A stretch of DNA of 64,000 bases from Sinomonas sp. P10A9 (GTDB lineage Bacteria; Actinomycetota; Actinomycetes; Actinomycetales; Micrococcaceae): the NCBI RefSeq assembly GCF_041022165.1, contig NZ_CP163302.1, positions 186,001-250,000 on the forward strand, written 5' to 3'. The notes beneath the pieces were generated by a model. That model saw only the letters and a program-made list of their open reading frames with translations. It was not told the origin of the DNA and ran no database searches. Below are positions 34,241-42,763 of this stretch, piece by piece; positions within the stretch are counted from its first letter, which is position 1; every line of letters begins with the position of its first letter. The position numbers and the translations under genes were made by a program.

Positions 34241-35356
34241 ATGCGCATCCTCATCGCCCCGGACAAGTTCAAAGGCTCCCTCACGGCCGCCGAGGCCGCC
34301 GACGCCATGGCCGAGGGCGCCCTGGCCATCTACTCCGAGGCGGAGATCGTCCGCATGCCAGTCGCGGATGGCGGCGAGGGCACCCTCGAGGCGGCCGTCG
34401 CCGCGGGCTTCGAGGAACGGATCCGCGCCGTGACGGGCCCGCTCATCAAGCCGGTGGGCGCCGCGTGGGCGCTCAGGGGCACGACGGCGGTCATCGAGAC
34501 CGCGCAGGCGTCCGGCCTCGCCGCCCTCGGCGCGGATCCTGATGCCGAGACGGCTGGCAGAGCCCATTCCTACGGCGCCGGGCAGCTCATCGCGGCCGCG
34601 CTCGACGCCGGGGCGACCGAGATCATCCTGGGCCTCGGCGGCTCCGCGATGACGGACGGCGGGTGCGGCGCCCTGCGAGCACTCGGCCTGCGTCCGCTCG
34701 ACGCCGCCGGGAACGTTGTGCCGCTCGGCGGGGCCGCCCTCGCCGACGTCGTGTCCGTGGATGCCTCCGCCCTCGACCCTCGGCTTTCTAGCGCGCGTCT
34801 GCGCATCGCCGCCGACGTCCGCAATCCGCTGGTCGGAACCGACGGCGCCGCGCACGTCTTCGGGCCGCAGAAGGGCGCGGATGCCGAGGCCGTGGCGGCG
34901 CTCGACGCCGGTCTGCGCACCTGGGCCCGCGTCCTCGCCGAAGCGACGGGTCGCGACGTCGACGTTCCAGGCGCGGGCGCCGCGGGCGGCTTCCCGGCGG
35001 CGTTCCTCGCGTTCACGGACGCGCGGCTCGAGAGCGGCTTCGATCTCGTCGCGGAACTCGTGGGGCTCGATGCGCAGCTGGCCTCGGCCGACCTCGTCAT
35101 CACGGGCGAGGGGTCGCTCGATGGGCAGTCGCTCACGGGCAAGGCGCCGATTGCGCTCGCGGACCGCGCGCGGGACCGCGGCATTCCCGTCATCGCCGTT
35201 GCCGGACGAATCGAGGCGACACCTGAGCAGCTCGCCGAGCACGGGATCGAGGCTGCGGGCGCGCTCGTCGACCTCGCGCCGACTCCCGCTGACGCCATCG
35301 CCAACGGCGCCGATTACGTCCGCCGCGCTGTCGCGGAGCTCCTCGCCGGCGCCTGA
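34241..35356 (+). CDS. glxK: Glycerate kinase
   Basis: A 371-residue glycerate 2-kinase of the GlxK type, phosphorylating glycerate with ATP in glyoxylate/serine-derived carbon use. Family motifs: APDKFKGSLTAAEAADAM at the N-terminus, VADGGEGTLEA, IILGLGGSAMTDGG, VFGPQKGA and ITGEGSLDGQSLTGKAP. Length is as expected. Starts at ATG 34241, 38 bases from the divergent TMEM175 gene. Confidence 0.93.
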   Translation: MRILIAPDKFKGSLTAAEAADAMAEGALAIYSEAEIVRMPVADGGEGTLEAAVAAGFEERIRAVTGPLIKPVGAAWALRGTTAVIETAQASGLAALGADPDAETAGRAHSYGAGQLIAAALDAGATEIILGLGGSAMTDGGCGALRALGLRPLDAAGNVVPLGGAALADVVSVDASALDPRLSSARLRIAADVRNPLVGTDGAAHVFGPQKGADAEAVAALDAGLRTWARVLAEATGRDVDVPGAGAAGGFPAAFLAFTDARLESGFDLVAELVGLDAQLASADLVITGEGSLDGQSLTGKAPIALADRARDRGIPVIAVAGRIEATPEQLAEHGIEAAGALVDLAPTPADAIANGADYVRRAVAELLAGA

Positions 35357-35372
35357 TCCGCCGTCCATCTGG

Positions 35373-35435
35373 CGGGCGGGGTCACTTTTCAGGGTTGCGG
35401 GGTCAGGTCACAAGGTTGCGGGGTCACGTCTCGCG
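35373..35435. repeat. 21-bp tandem repeat array, three units
   Basis: Units start at 35373 (CGGGCGGGGTCACTTTTC), 35394 (GTTGCGGGGTCAGGTCAC) and 35415 (GTTGCGGGGTCACGTCTC), exact 21-base period. The array fills the gap between the convergent glycerate kinase and IPP isomerase genes. Confidence 0.75.
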
Positions 35436-35462
35436 GTTGAGCGGTGCCCCCGCCCGGGGTGG

Positions 35463-35987
35463 CTAGCGGCCCTGAGCTGCCAGGGCGTCGAGCTGCATGA
35501 CGAGCCACGGACTGAACGCGTAGGGCGCCGCGGCGACGGCGGCGTGGAATTCGGCGACGTCGGACCAGGCCCACTCGGAGACCTCGTCCGGGTTCGGCGC
35601 CGGATCACCGGCGGCGACGGCGCGGAATACCGGGCAGATCTCGTACTCGACGATTCCCGAGACGTCCACGGCGCGGTACCGGAAGTCCGGCAGCACGGGT
35701 TCAATGGAGCCGACCTCGAGCCCGAGCTCCTGCTGGGCGCGGCGCCGGATCGCGTCGTCGAACGGCTCTCCCGGCGCGGGATGCCCGCAGAACGCGTTGG
35801 TCCATACCCCTGGCCACGTCTTCTTCGAGAGCGCCCGGCGCGTCACGAGCACGCGCCCGTCGGGCCCGAACACGTGGCAGGAGAACGCGAGGTGCAGCGG
35901 CGTATGGTCCGTGTGGACGGTGGCCTTGGGCGCGGTGCCGAGGAGTGCGCCGTCGTCGTCCACGAGCTGGACGAGTTCTTCGGTCAT
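35463..35987 (-). CDS. idi: Isopentenyl-diphosphate delta-isomerase, type I
   Basis: A 174-residue Nudix-fold enzyme interconverting IPP and DMAPP in isoprenoid synthesis. Type I motifs: HLAFSCHVFGPDGRVLVTRR, WTNAFCGHPAPGE with the catalytic Cys in TNAFCGHP, and the EYEICPVF block with the catalytic Glu. Start at ATG 35987 (MTEELVQLVDDDG). It is four bases behind the stop of the permease gene and so is the second gene of that unit. Confidence 0.93.
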   Translation of the reverse strand: MTEELVQLVDDDGALLGTAPKATVHTDHTPLHLAFSCHVFGPDGRVLVTRRALSKKTWPGVWTNAFCGHPAPGEPFDDAIRRRAQQELGLEVGSIEPVLPDFRYRAVDVSGIVEYEICPVFRAVAAGDPAPNPDEVSEWAWSDVAEFHAAVAAAPYAFSPWLVMQLDALAAQGR

Positions 35988-35991
35988 GTCC

Positions 35992-37299
35992 CTATTCTCC
36001 GATGCCCGACGCCGCGGGTTCCACAGCATCCTCGGTGGCGGTCCCGCGCCAGCGCGCGAGCGCCGTCATCCCGTGGAACACGATGAGCGCGGCGGCGGAG
36101 CCGAGCGCGATGCCCGCAAACGCGAGGCCGCCGAGTTTCCACGTGTAGTCGGCGATGCCGACGATGAGCGCCACGGCGGCGGTCGTGAGGTTGATCGGGT
36201 TGGAGAAGTTGACCCGGTTCTGCACCCAGATCTTCACGCCGAGCACACCGATCATGCCGTACAGCATCGTGGCCGCGCCCCCGAGCACGCCTGCCGGGAC
36301 GGTCGCGATGAGCTCACCGAACTTGGGTGAGAAGCTCAGCAGCAGTGCCGCGAGCCCGGCCACCCAGTAGGCGGCGGTCGAGTAGACCTTCGTTGCGGCC
36401 ATGACGCCGATGTTCTCCGCGTACGTTGTGGTGCCGGAGCCGCCGCCGAGGCCGGCGAGGACGGTCGCGGCGCCGTCGGCCATGAGGGCGCGGCCTGCCA
36501 TGTCGTCCAGGTTCTGCCCCGTCATCGCGGCGACGCTCTTGACGTGTCCCACGTTCTCGGCGACGAGGACGAGCACCACGGGCACGAACAACCCGAGCAC
36601 GCCCACGTTGAACGAGGGCGTCTGGAAGTGCGGCAGCCCGATCCACGCCGCCGCGTCGATGCGCGAGAAGTCGACCTCGCCACGCCATACGGCCACGAGG
36701 TATCCGACCACCACACCGACGAGGATGCTGAGCCGCCCCAGGATTCCGCGGAACAGCACGGAGACGAGGATGATCGCGAGCAGCGTGATCAGCGCGGTGA
36801 CCGGAGCGGCGTCGAAGTTCATCTTCGCGGCGGGCGCGAGGTTGAGCCCGATGAGCGCCACGATCGTGCCGGTCACAACGGGTGGCATGACGATGTTGAT
36901 CCAGTGCGCGCCGAACTTCTGGACCACCGCTCCGACCGCCGCGAGCACGACGCCGGCCACGACCACGCCGCCGAGCGCGCCGGCCACACCGAACTGCTGC
37001 TGGGAGGCGAGGATCGGGGCGATGAACGCGAAGGACGACCCGAGGTAGCTCGGCACCCGGCCCCGCGTGATCACGAGGAACAGGAGCGTGCCCACGCCCG
37101 AGAAGAACAGGGTCGTGGCGGGCGGCATGTGCGTGAGGATCGGCACGAGGAACGTCGCGCCGAACATCGCGACGACGTGCTGGAGGCCAACGCCGATCGT
37201 GATCGGCCACGCGAGCCGCTCCTGCGGGGCCACCACCTCGCCCGGCCTGATGGAGCGGCCGTCCCCGTGGAGCTTCCAGTTGGTTCCGAGCAGGCTCAT
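35992..37299 (-). CDS. NCS2 family uracil/xanthine permease
   Basis: A 435-residue, about 14-helix nucleobase:cation symporter. Family signatures: WPITIGVGLQHVVAMFGATF, VPSYLGSSFAFIAP, VLVLVAENVGHVKSVAAMTG (the Glu of helix 8) and GGGSGTTTYAENIGVMAATK (helix 10). This composition is closest to uracil permease (UraA type), but xanthine uptake is not excluded. It precedes idi in one transcription unit. Confidence 0.9.
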   Translation of the reverse strand: MSLLGTNWKLHGDGRSIRPGEVVAPQERLAWPITIGVGLQHVVAMFGATFLVPILTHMPPATTLFFSGVGTLLFLVITRGRVPSYLGSSFAFIAPILASQQQFGVAGALGGVVVAGVVLAAVGAVVQKFGAHWINIVMPPVVTGTIVALIGLNLAPAAKMNFDAAPVTALITLLAIILVSVLFRGILGRLSILVGVVVGYLVAVWRGEVDFSRIDAAAWIGLPHFQTPSFNVGVLGLFVPVVLVLVAENVGHVKSVAAMTGQNLDDMAGRALMADGAATVLAGLGGGSGTTTYAENIGVMAATKVYSTAAYWVAGLAALLLSFSPKFGELIATVPAGVLGGAATMLYGMIGVLGVKIWVQNRVNFSNPINLTTAAVALIVGIADYTWKLGGLAFAGIALGSAAALIVFHGMTALARWRGTATEDAVEPAASGIGE

Positions 37300-37375
37300 C
37301 GAGCGCCTTCCGATGCGAGGGGGTGAGGTGGCCGGTGGATATCTTATCCCCGTGCGTCACCGCCTCGCGGCCCGG

Positions 37376-37801
37376 TCAGGAGTGCACCCACTTCACCACG
37401 TGACGGGCGACCGCGACCGCCTCTCCTTCCACGCGCGCCTCGACGGCCGCCGTGGCTCGCAGGGCGGCGGGGTCATACTCCTCCCACTCGTGGCGGAGCG
37501 CGAGAGTCTGCCCGGGGAATACCGGTTGGATGAACCGGATGCGGTCGTATCCAAGGGAAACCGGCGTGAACCCCTTCGGGCGCGCGTCCTCGAGGGCCCG
37601 CGCGGCGACCGCGGACATGAATCCGACGATGAGCGCCCCGTGGATCTGCCGCGTTCCGAATGGGGTGCCGCGCATGTACTCCTCGTCGGTGTGGTTGCTC
37701 GCGAAGTCGCCGGTGATCCCCGCGAAGAGCACGAGGTCCGTCTCGGTGACCGTCTTGCGGAAGACGGTCACGTGGCCGGGATCGAAGGGCGCGCTGTCCA
37801 T
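37376..37801 (-). CDS. MaoC-family (R)-hydratase/dehydratase
   Basis: A 141-residue hot-dog-fold hydratase. The catalytic Asp/His motif is seen as FAGITGDFASNHTDEEYM, followed by FGTRQIHGALIVG. Such enzymes hydrate enoyl-CoA esters. It is the last gene of the eleven-gene CoA-ester operon, 45 bases behind the SDR gene, and could supply a second hydration step for straight-chain products of ring opening. Confidence 0.88.
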   Translation of the reverse strand: MDSAPFDPGHVTVFRKTVTETDLVLFAGITGDFASNHTDEEYMRGTPFGTRQIHGALIVGFMSAVAARALEDARPKGFTPVSLGYDRIRFIQPVFPGQTLALRHEWEEYDPAALRATAAVEARVEGEAVAVARHVVKWVHS

Positions 37802-37846
37802 GTGGCTCCTGACGTGGTCGAGTTGGGTGGTCCGTGGAACGGGCAG

Positions 37847-38617
37847 CTACATCGTGAGCCCGCCGGAGACGGACAGCACCTGGCCGGTGGTGAATCCGGC
37901 CTCCGCCGAGGCGAGGTGCGCTATCGCCGCCGCCACCTCCTCGGGCCGTGCCGCCCGGCCCTTGGGCACGGCCCTGAGGGTCCCCGCCATGACCTTCCCC
38001 GTGAGGCCGTCGGCGGCGAGCATGCCCGCGAGGAGCCCGGTGTCGGTGGGGCCGGGGGAGACGACGTTGATCGTCACATCTGTGCGGGCGGTCTCGCGGG
38101 CCACGGCTCGCGCGAGCCCGTGCAGTCCCGCCCGCGCGGACGACGACGCGGCGTCGCCGAGGGTGCCCGCCTTGCCGCTGTCTGACCCGACGAGCACGAT
38201 CCGGCCGAATCCGGCCTCGACCATCTCGGGGAGGACGGCGCGGACGAGGAGCATCGGCCCGACGAGCTCGGTCCGGACGATGTCCTGGATGACGGCCGGA
38301 TCGGTCTTCGCGAGGATCTCCAAAGGGTGCCGGTGCCCGGTGGTCACGACGAGGGTGTCGATTCCCCCGAGCGCTGCGCCCGCGCTCCCGCCCGGCCCCG
38401 CGACGTCGTCCACCGATGCCGGATCCGCGGCATCCAGTCTCGCGGACCCGGCCCACGAGCCAGCCGGGAGCCGTGCGCCGAGGGCCGCCGCGCCGTCGTG
38501 ATCGGAGCGGTAGGTGCCGAACACGCGGGATCCCTCCGCGGCGAGCCGCAGCGCCACGGCGGCCCCGATCCCTCCCGTCCCCACGAGGAGGACCCGCCTT
38601 CCGCTGAAGGTCCCCAT
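37847..38617 (-). CDS. SDR-fold protein lacking the catalytic Tyr/Lys pair
   Basis: A 256-residue short-chain dehydrogenase-like protein. The cofactor motif VLLVGTGGIGAAVALRLA is present, and it ends with TGQVLSVSGGLTM, very like the BadH-type SDR of the same operon. However, where active SDRs have YxxxK (YSAAK in the BadH-like protein at 44471) this one reads SSSAR in DAASSSARAGLHGLARAV: Tyr is Ser and Lys is Arg. Catalysis by the normal route is unlikely. A structural or partner role with the other SDR is possible. Start ATG overlaps the preceding stop by one base (TGATG). Confidence 0.84.
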   Translation of the reverse strand: MGTFSGRRVLLVGTGGIGAAVALRLAAEGSRVFGTYRSDHDGAAALGARLPAGSWAGSARLDAADPASVDDVAGPGGSAGAALGGIDTLVVTTGHRHPLEILAKTDPAVIQDIVRTELVGPMLLVRAVLPEMVEAGFGRIVLVGSDSGKAGTLGDAASSSARAGLHGLARAVARETARTDVTINVVSPGPTDTGLLAGMLAADGLTGKVMAGTLRAVPKGRAARPEEVAAAIAHLASAEAGFTTGQVLSVSGGLTM

Positions 38618-39912
38618 CAGAACGCGGACCGCCCCGTCACCTTGCGCCCGATCAGGAGCGACTGGATGAACTCGGTGCCCTCGTAGGTGTGCACCACTTC
38701 CATGTCGGTGAGGTGCCTTGCCACGTGGAAGTCGAGCAGGAGGCCGTTGCCGCCGAGGAGGTCGCGGGCCTGCTGGGCGATCGTGCGCGCCTTGTTGGAG
38801 GTGTGCATCTTCGCGAGCGAGGCCATGGTCCCGCTCCACTTTCCGGCCTCCTGCAGCTCGGCCATGCGGAAGCAGATGAGCTGCATGGCCGTGAGCTCGG
38901 CGAGCATGGAGGCGAGCGTGGCCTGAACGAGCTGATAGGTCGCGATCGGTTGGCCGAACTGCTCGCGGACCTCCGTGTAGGCGACGGCGGCCTCGAAGCA
39001 CGCGATGCCGTGGCCGAGGGCCTCCCAGCTGGCGCCACCGCGCGTCGTCGCGAGCACGCGGGACGTGTCCTTGAAGCTGTTCGCTTCGGGGAGCCGATTG
39101 GCCTCGGGGATCCGCAGGCTGTCGAAGCCGAGGTCGGCCTGGAGGATGGCGCGCTTGCCGATCTTCCCGTCGATGGTTCGGGCCGAGAAGCCCTCCGGCA
39201 CGCTCTCGGGGTTGCGGGGGTCCTCGCGCTCCATGACGAAGGCCTTGACCTCGCCGTCGGCCTCGTCGCGGGCCCAGATGACCACGAGGTGCGCCATCGA
39301 GCCGTTGCCGATCCAGCGCTTGGCCCCGTTGATGACCCACGAGTCGCCATCGCGGCGGGCCGTCGTCTCGAGCTGCGCCGAGTCCGATCCGTGGCGCGGC
39401 TCGGTGAGGGCGAACGCGCCGATCTTCTCGAGCCGAACCATGCCGGGGAGCCAGCGTCCCTTCTGTTCCTCGGAGCCGAGCAGGTTGATGGTGCCCATGG
39501 TCAGGTTCGCCTGGACGCCGAGGAACGTGTTGACCGACCCGTCGCCGCGCGCGAGCTCCACTGTGGCGAGGCCCGCGGCCAGCCGCGAGAGCCCGGCCGC
39601 ACCGTGCCCGCGGATCACGCCGCCCACGAGGCCAGTCGCAGCGAGGTCCGGCAGGAGCTCCCACGGGAACTCGGCGCGCTCCCAGTACCCGTTGATCACC
39701 GGGAGCACCCGGGTGTCGACGAACGCGCGCATGCGTGCCCGGGCGTCCGCGGCGTCAGCCGGGAGGCCCCCGGCGAGGAGCAGGTAGTCGGTGTCCCGCG
39801 GGACCGTGAGGCGCTCGCGGAGCGCCGCGAGGTACTCGTCGGTCTCGGAGAATCCGGGTCCGGACCCCGGCCCGGACCCGGACTCGGCCACGCTGCTTGC
39901 CAGCTCACTCAT
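38617..39912 (-). CDS. Acyl-CoA dehydrogenase (glutaryl-CoA-dehydrogenase-like subgroup)
   Basis: A 431-residue FAD enzyme that introduces an alpha-beta double bond in an acyl-CoA. Signatures: FALTEPRHGSDSAQLETTA, WVINGAKRWIGNGSMAHLVV, DLLGGNGLLLDFHVARHLTD and VVHTYEGTEFIQSLLIGRKV, where the Glu of TYEGTE is the catalytic base position in this subgroup. The N-terminal 20 residues are Gly/Ser/Pro-rich. It starts inside the end of the 3-hydroxyacyl-CoA dehydrogenase gene (eight-base overlap, ATGAGTGA). It may act on pimeloyl-CoA or a shorter dicarboxylyl-CoA; this is inferred from the operon. Confidence 0.86.
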   Translation of the reverse strand: MSELASSVAESGSGPGSGPGFSETDEYLAALRERLTVPRDTDYLLLAGGLPADAADARARMRAFVDTRVLPVINGYWERAEFPWELLPDLAATGLVGGVIRGHGAAGLSRLAAGLATVELARGDGSVNTFLGVQANLTMGTINLLGSEEQKGRWLPGMVRLEKIGAFALTEPRHGSDSAQLETTARRDGDSWVINGAKRWIGNGSMAHLVVIWARDEADGEVKAFVMEREDPRNPESVPEGFSARTIDGKIGKRAILQADLGFDSLRIPEANRLPEANSFKDTSRVLATTRGGASWEALGHGIACFEAAVAYTEVREQFGQPIATYQLVQATLASMLAELTAMQLICFRMAELQEAGKWSGTMASLAKMHTSNKARTIAQQARDLLGGNGLLLDFHVARHLTDMEVVHTYEGTEFIQSLLIGRKVTGRSAF

Positions 39913-40762
39913 ACGTGTACCAACCCTTCCCGGTCTTGCGGCCGAACTCGCCGGCCTCGTATTTGGCCGTGACGAGCGGGTGGGGGAGGTCCTTCTCGTC
40001 CCCGGTCTGCCCATAGGCGGCCTGGCGGATGAGGTACGTGACGTCGAGGCCCACGAGGTCCATGAGCTCGAAGGGCCCCATCGGATAGCCCAGGGCATCC
40101 TTGGCCGCGGTGTCGATGTCCTCGAGGGACGCGACGCCGCCGGCATACAAGGCCAGCGCCTCGTCCCGCACCGCGCCCATGAGCCGGTTGGCGACGAAGC
40201 CGGGGATCTCCTTGTTCAGGAGCACCGGCGACTTGCCCATCGCCCGGGCCACCTCGACCACCGTCGCGACGGTCTCGTCCGAGGTCTGCGGGTTCCGCAC
40301 GATCTCCACGGCCCTCATCACCAGCGCCGGGTTGAAGAAGTGCATGTTGCAGACCTTCTCCGGGCGCCCGGTCGCGTCGGCGACCGTCGAGGAGGCCAGT
40401 GTGGAGGAGTTCGTCGCGAGGATCGCTTGGGCTGGCGCGAATGCGTCGAGCTCGGCGAAGATGGCCCGCTTGACCTCGAGCTTCTCCGTCGCGGCCTCGA
40501 TCACAAGGTCCGCGTCCGCGGCGGCCGCCGCGAGGTCGGTCGTGAACGCGATGCGCTCCCACGCGTCGGCGGCCTGGGCCTCGCCGAGCCGGCCCTTCGC
40601 GACCCGCCCGTCGAGCCAGCGGTGCATGTCCGCCTCCGCGGCGGAGACGGCCTCAGCGCTCACGTCTCGCACCGCCGTCGTGAATCCCGCGACGGCCGCC
40701 GCCATGCCGATCTGGCGGCCCATCGCTCCGGAGCCGACCACGAGGACTGTCCGCACGTCCAT
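39905..40762 (-). CDS. 3-hydroxyacyl-CoA dehydrogenase
   Basis: A 285-residue NAD-dependent enzyme oxidising 3-hydroxyacyl-CoA to 3-ketoacyl-CoA. It has the Rossmann motif VLVVGSGAMGRQIGMAAAVAG, IEAATEKLEVK, the catalytic-site signature NMHFFNPALVMRAVE (His/Asn), PGFVANRL and DLVGLDVTY. The length matches single-function PaaH/Hbd-type enzymes. Start at ATG 40762, or GTG 40771 overlapping the crotonase stop. In the operon it serves the beta-oxidation of the opened ring. Confidence 0.92.
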   Translation of the reverse strand: MDVRTVLVVGSGAMGRQIGMAAAVAGFTTAVRDVSAEAVSAAEADMHRWLDGRVAKGRLGEAQAADAWERIAFTTDLAAAAADADLVIEAATEKLEVKRAIFAELDAFAPAQAILATNSSTLASSTVADATGRPEKVCNMHFFNPALVMRAVEIVRNPQTSDETVATVVEVARAMGKSPVLLNKEIPGFVANRLMGAVRDEALALYAGGVASLEDIDTAAKDALGYPMGPFELMDLVGLDVTYLIRQAAYGQTGDEKDLPHPLVTAKYEAGEFGRKTGKGWYTYE

Positions 40763-40767
40763 GCCGC

Positions 40768-41538
40768 TCACCGTCCCGCGAATTCCGCGGGACGCTTGGC
40801 AAGGAACGCCGCGGCGCCCTCGGCCTTGTCCTCGGTCGTGTAGAGGAGGGTCTGCGCGAGCCTCTCGAGCAGGAGACCCGTCTTCTGGTCGGCATCGGCG
40901 CCCTGGCGGATCACCAGCTTGCCGAGCCGCACCGCGAGCGGGCCTTTGGAAAGGATGGTCGCGGCGGTCGCGGCGGCGGTCGCCCCGAGGTCCTCGCGAG
41001 GCACGACGGCGGTCACGAGCCCGTAGCGCTCGGCCTCGCCCGCCGTCAGCACCCGGCTCGTGAGGATCATCTCGACGGCGCGGCCGGTGCCGACAAGCCG
41101 CGTGAGCCGCTGGGTCCCGCCCGCGCCCGGGAGGACGCCGAGGGTCGCCTCGGGCAGGCCCATCTTCGTGCCGACGGCCGCGACGCGGATGTCGCAGCTC
41201 ATGGCGAGCTCGAGTCCCCCGCCCATCGCGACGCCGTTGAGCGCCGCGATCGTGGGCTTGGGGTAGTCCTCGATCCGGTCGTACAGCTTCTGCATGTGCG
41301 CGGCGAGCCCGTACGCGAGGTCGTAGCCCGCGAGCTGGGTGATGTCCGCGCCCGCCACGAAGGCCTTCTCGCCAGCGCCCGTGAAAACGACGGCTCCCAC
41401 GGACGCGTCGTCCTCCCACGCGTCCAGGACGGCGCCGATCTCGCCGAGCACGGTCTTCGAGAGGGCGTTGCGGACCTCGGGGCGGTTGACGGTGATGGTT
41501 CCGACGGCGCCGTCGAGGGACGTGGTAATGGTCTCCAT
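40768..41538 (-). CDS. Enoyl-CoA hydratase (BadK-like position in pathway)
   Basis: A 256-residue crotonase. Oxyanion-hole region FVAGADITQLAG, first Glu in NGVAMGGGLELAMSCDIR, second Glu in GLPEATLGVLPGAGGTQRL. Both catalytic glutamates are therefore present and hydratase activity is expected. In the known cyclohexanecarboxylate route this step hydrates cyclohex-1-ene-carboxyl-CoA (BadK); whether this enzyme does that or hydrates linear enoyl-CoA cannot be settled from sequence. It starts four bases after the dehydrogenase stop. Confidence 0.88.
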   Translation of the reverse strand: METITTSLDGAVGTITVNRPEVRNALSKTVLGEIGAVLDAWEDDASVGAVVFTGAGEKAFVAGADITQLAGYDLAYGLAAHMQKLYDRIEDYPKPTIAALNGVAMGGGLELAMSCDIRVAAVGTKMGLPEATLGVLPGAGGTQRLTRLVGTGRAVEMILTSRVLTAGEAERYGLVTAVVPREDLGATAAATAATILSKGPLAVRLGKLVIRQGADADQKTGLLLERLAQTLLYTTEDKAEGAAAFLAKRPAEFAGR

Positions 41539-41542
41539 GCCC

Positions 41543-42763
41543 CTACCGCCCCGCCGCCGCGAAGGCCCCGACGCCCGTGAGCGCGCGGCCGAGGATGAGC
41601 GCGTGCACCTCGTCAGTGCCCTCGTACGTCCGCACGGACTCGAGGTTGTTCGCGTGGCGCAGCGGGGAGTGGTCCAGCGTGATCCCGTTGCCGCCGAGCA
41701 TCTCGCGGGCGTCCCGCGCGATGCGGATGGCCTCGCGGCAGTTGTTCAGCTTGCCCACCGAGATCATGGTCGGGTTGAGGGTCCCGGCGTCCTTGGCGCG
41801 GCCGATCTGGAGCGCGAGGAGGTAGCCCTTGTTGATCTCGAGCGCCATGTCCGCGAGTTTGGCCTGGGTCAGCTGGAACGCGGAGAGCGGCATCCCGAAC
41901 TGGGTCCGCTCGGAGCTGTAGCGCAGCACTTCCTCGAAGCTGTCCCGCGCGGCGCCCATGGCGCCCCAGATGATCCCGTAGCGGGCCTCGTTGAGGCAGG
42001 CGAAGGGGCCCTTGAGGCCGATCGCGCTCTCGCCCGGGAGGATCGCGTCGGCGGGGAGCCGGACGTCTTCGAGCGTGATGTCGCATTGGACCGAAGCGCG
42101 CATCGACAGTTTGGGCTCGATCGCCACGGCGTGGAAGCCGGGCGTGTCGGTGGGGACTACGAACCCGCGCACGCCGCGGGCATCGCCGTGCTCGCCCGTC
42201 TGGGCCCAGATGATCGCGACGTCGGCGAGCGTCGCGAGGCCGATCCACCGCTTGGCGCCGTTGAGCACCCAGTCGCCGCCCGGCTCCTGCACCGCGGTGG
42301 TGCGCATCGAGGCCGGGTCCGAGCCCGCCGTCGGCTCCGTCAGCCCGAAGCAGCCGACGGCGCGTCCCGCCGCCATCTCGGGCAGCCAGTGCTGCTTCTG
42401 CTCCTCGGAGCCGTGCTTGTGGATCGCGGACATCGCGAGCGAGCCCTGGACCGAGACGAAGGTGCGCAGGCCGGAGTCGCCGGCCTCGAGCTCCGAGGCC
42501 GCGAGACCGTACATGACGGCGGAGCGCCCCGCGCAGCCGTAGCCCGTCAGGTGCATGCCGAGGAGGCCGAGCTTCGCGAGCTCGGGGATGATCTCGCGGG
42601 GGAAGACGGCCTGCTCGTACCAGCCGGCGATGTTCGGGCGGATGTGCGTGTCGACGAGGTCGCGGACCGCGCGGGCCAGGTCCTTCTCCTCGGCGGTGAG
42701 CTGGGCGTCGAGGCCCGTGAGGTCGGCTGGCCCGAAGACCGAGCCGCTGCTGTGCGTGGTCAC
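41543..42763 (-). CDS. Glutaryl-CoA dehydrogenase-like acyl-CoA dehydrogenase
   Basis: A 406-residue FAD enzyme. The sequences LTEPTAGSDPASMRTTA, GAKRWIGLATLADVAIIWAQ, KLNNCREAIRIARDAREMLG and LRHANNLESVRTYEGTDEVH are those of the glutaryl-CoA dehydrogenase family, which oxidises and decarboxylates glutaryl-CoA to crotonyl-CoA. That is the expected lower step after pimeloyl-CoA is shortened by one beta-oxidation turn. The GTG start overlaps the CoA ligase stop by four bases (GTGA). Confidence 0.87.
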   Translation of the reverse strand: MTTHSSGSVFGPADLTGLDAQLTAEEKDLARAVRDLVDTHIRPNIAGWYEQAVFPREIIPELAKLGLLGMHLTGYGCAGRSAVMYGLAASELEAGDSGLRTFVSVQGSLAMSAIHKHGSEEQKQHWLPEMAAGRAVGCFGLTEPTAGSDPASMRTTAVQEPGGDWVLNGAKRWIGLATLADVAIIWAQTGEHGDARGVRGFVVPTDTPGFHAVAIEPKLSMRASVQCDITLEDVRLPADAILPGESAIGLKGPFACLNEARYGIIWGAMGAARDSFEEVLRYSSERTQFGMPLSAFQLTQAKLADMALEINKGYLLALQIGRAKDAGTLNPTMISVGKLNNCREAIRIARDAREMLGGNGITLDHSPLRHANNLESVRTYEGTDEVHALILGRALTGVGAFAAAGR

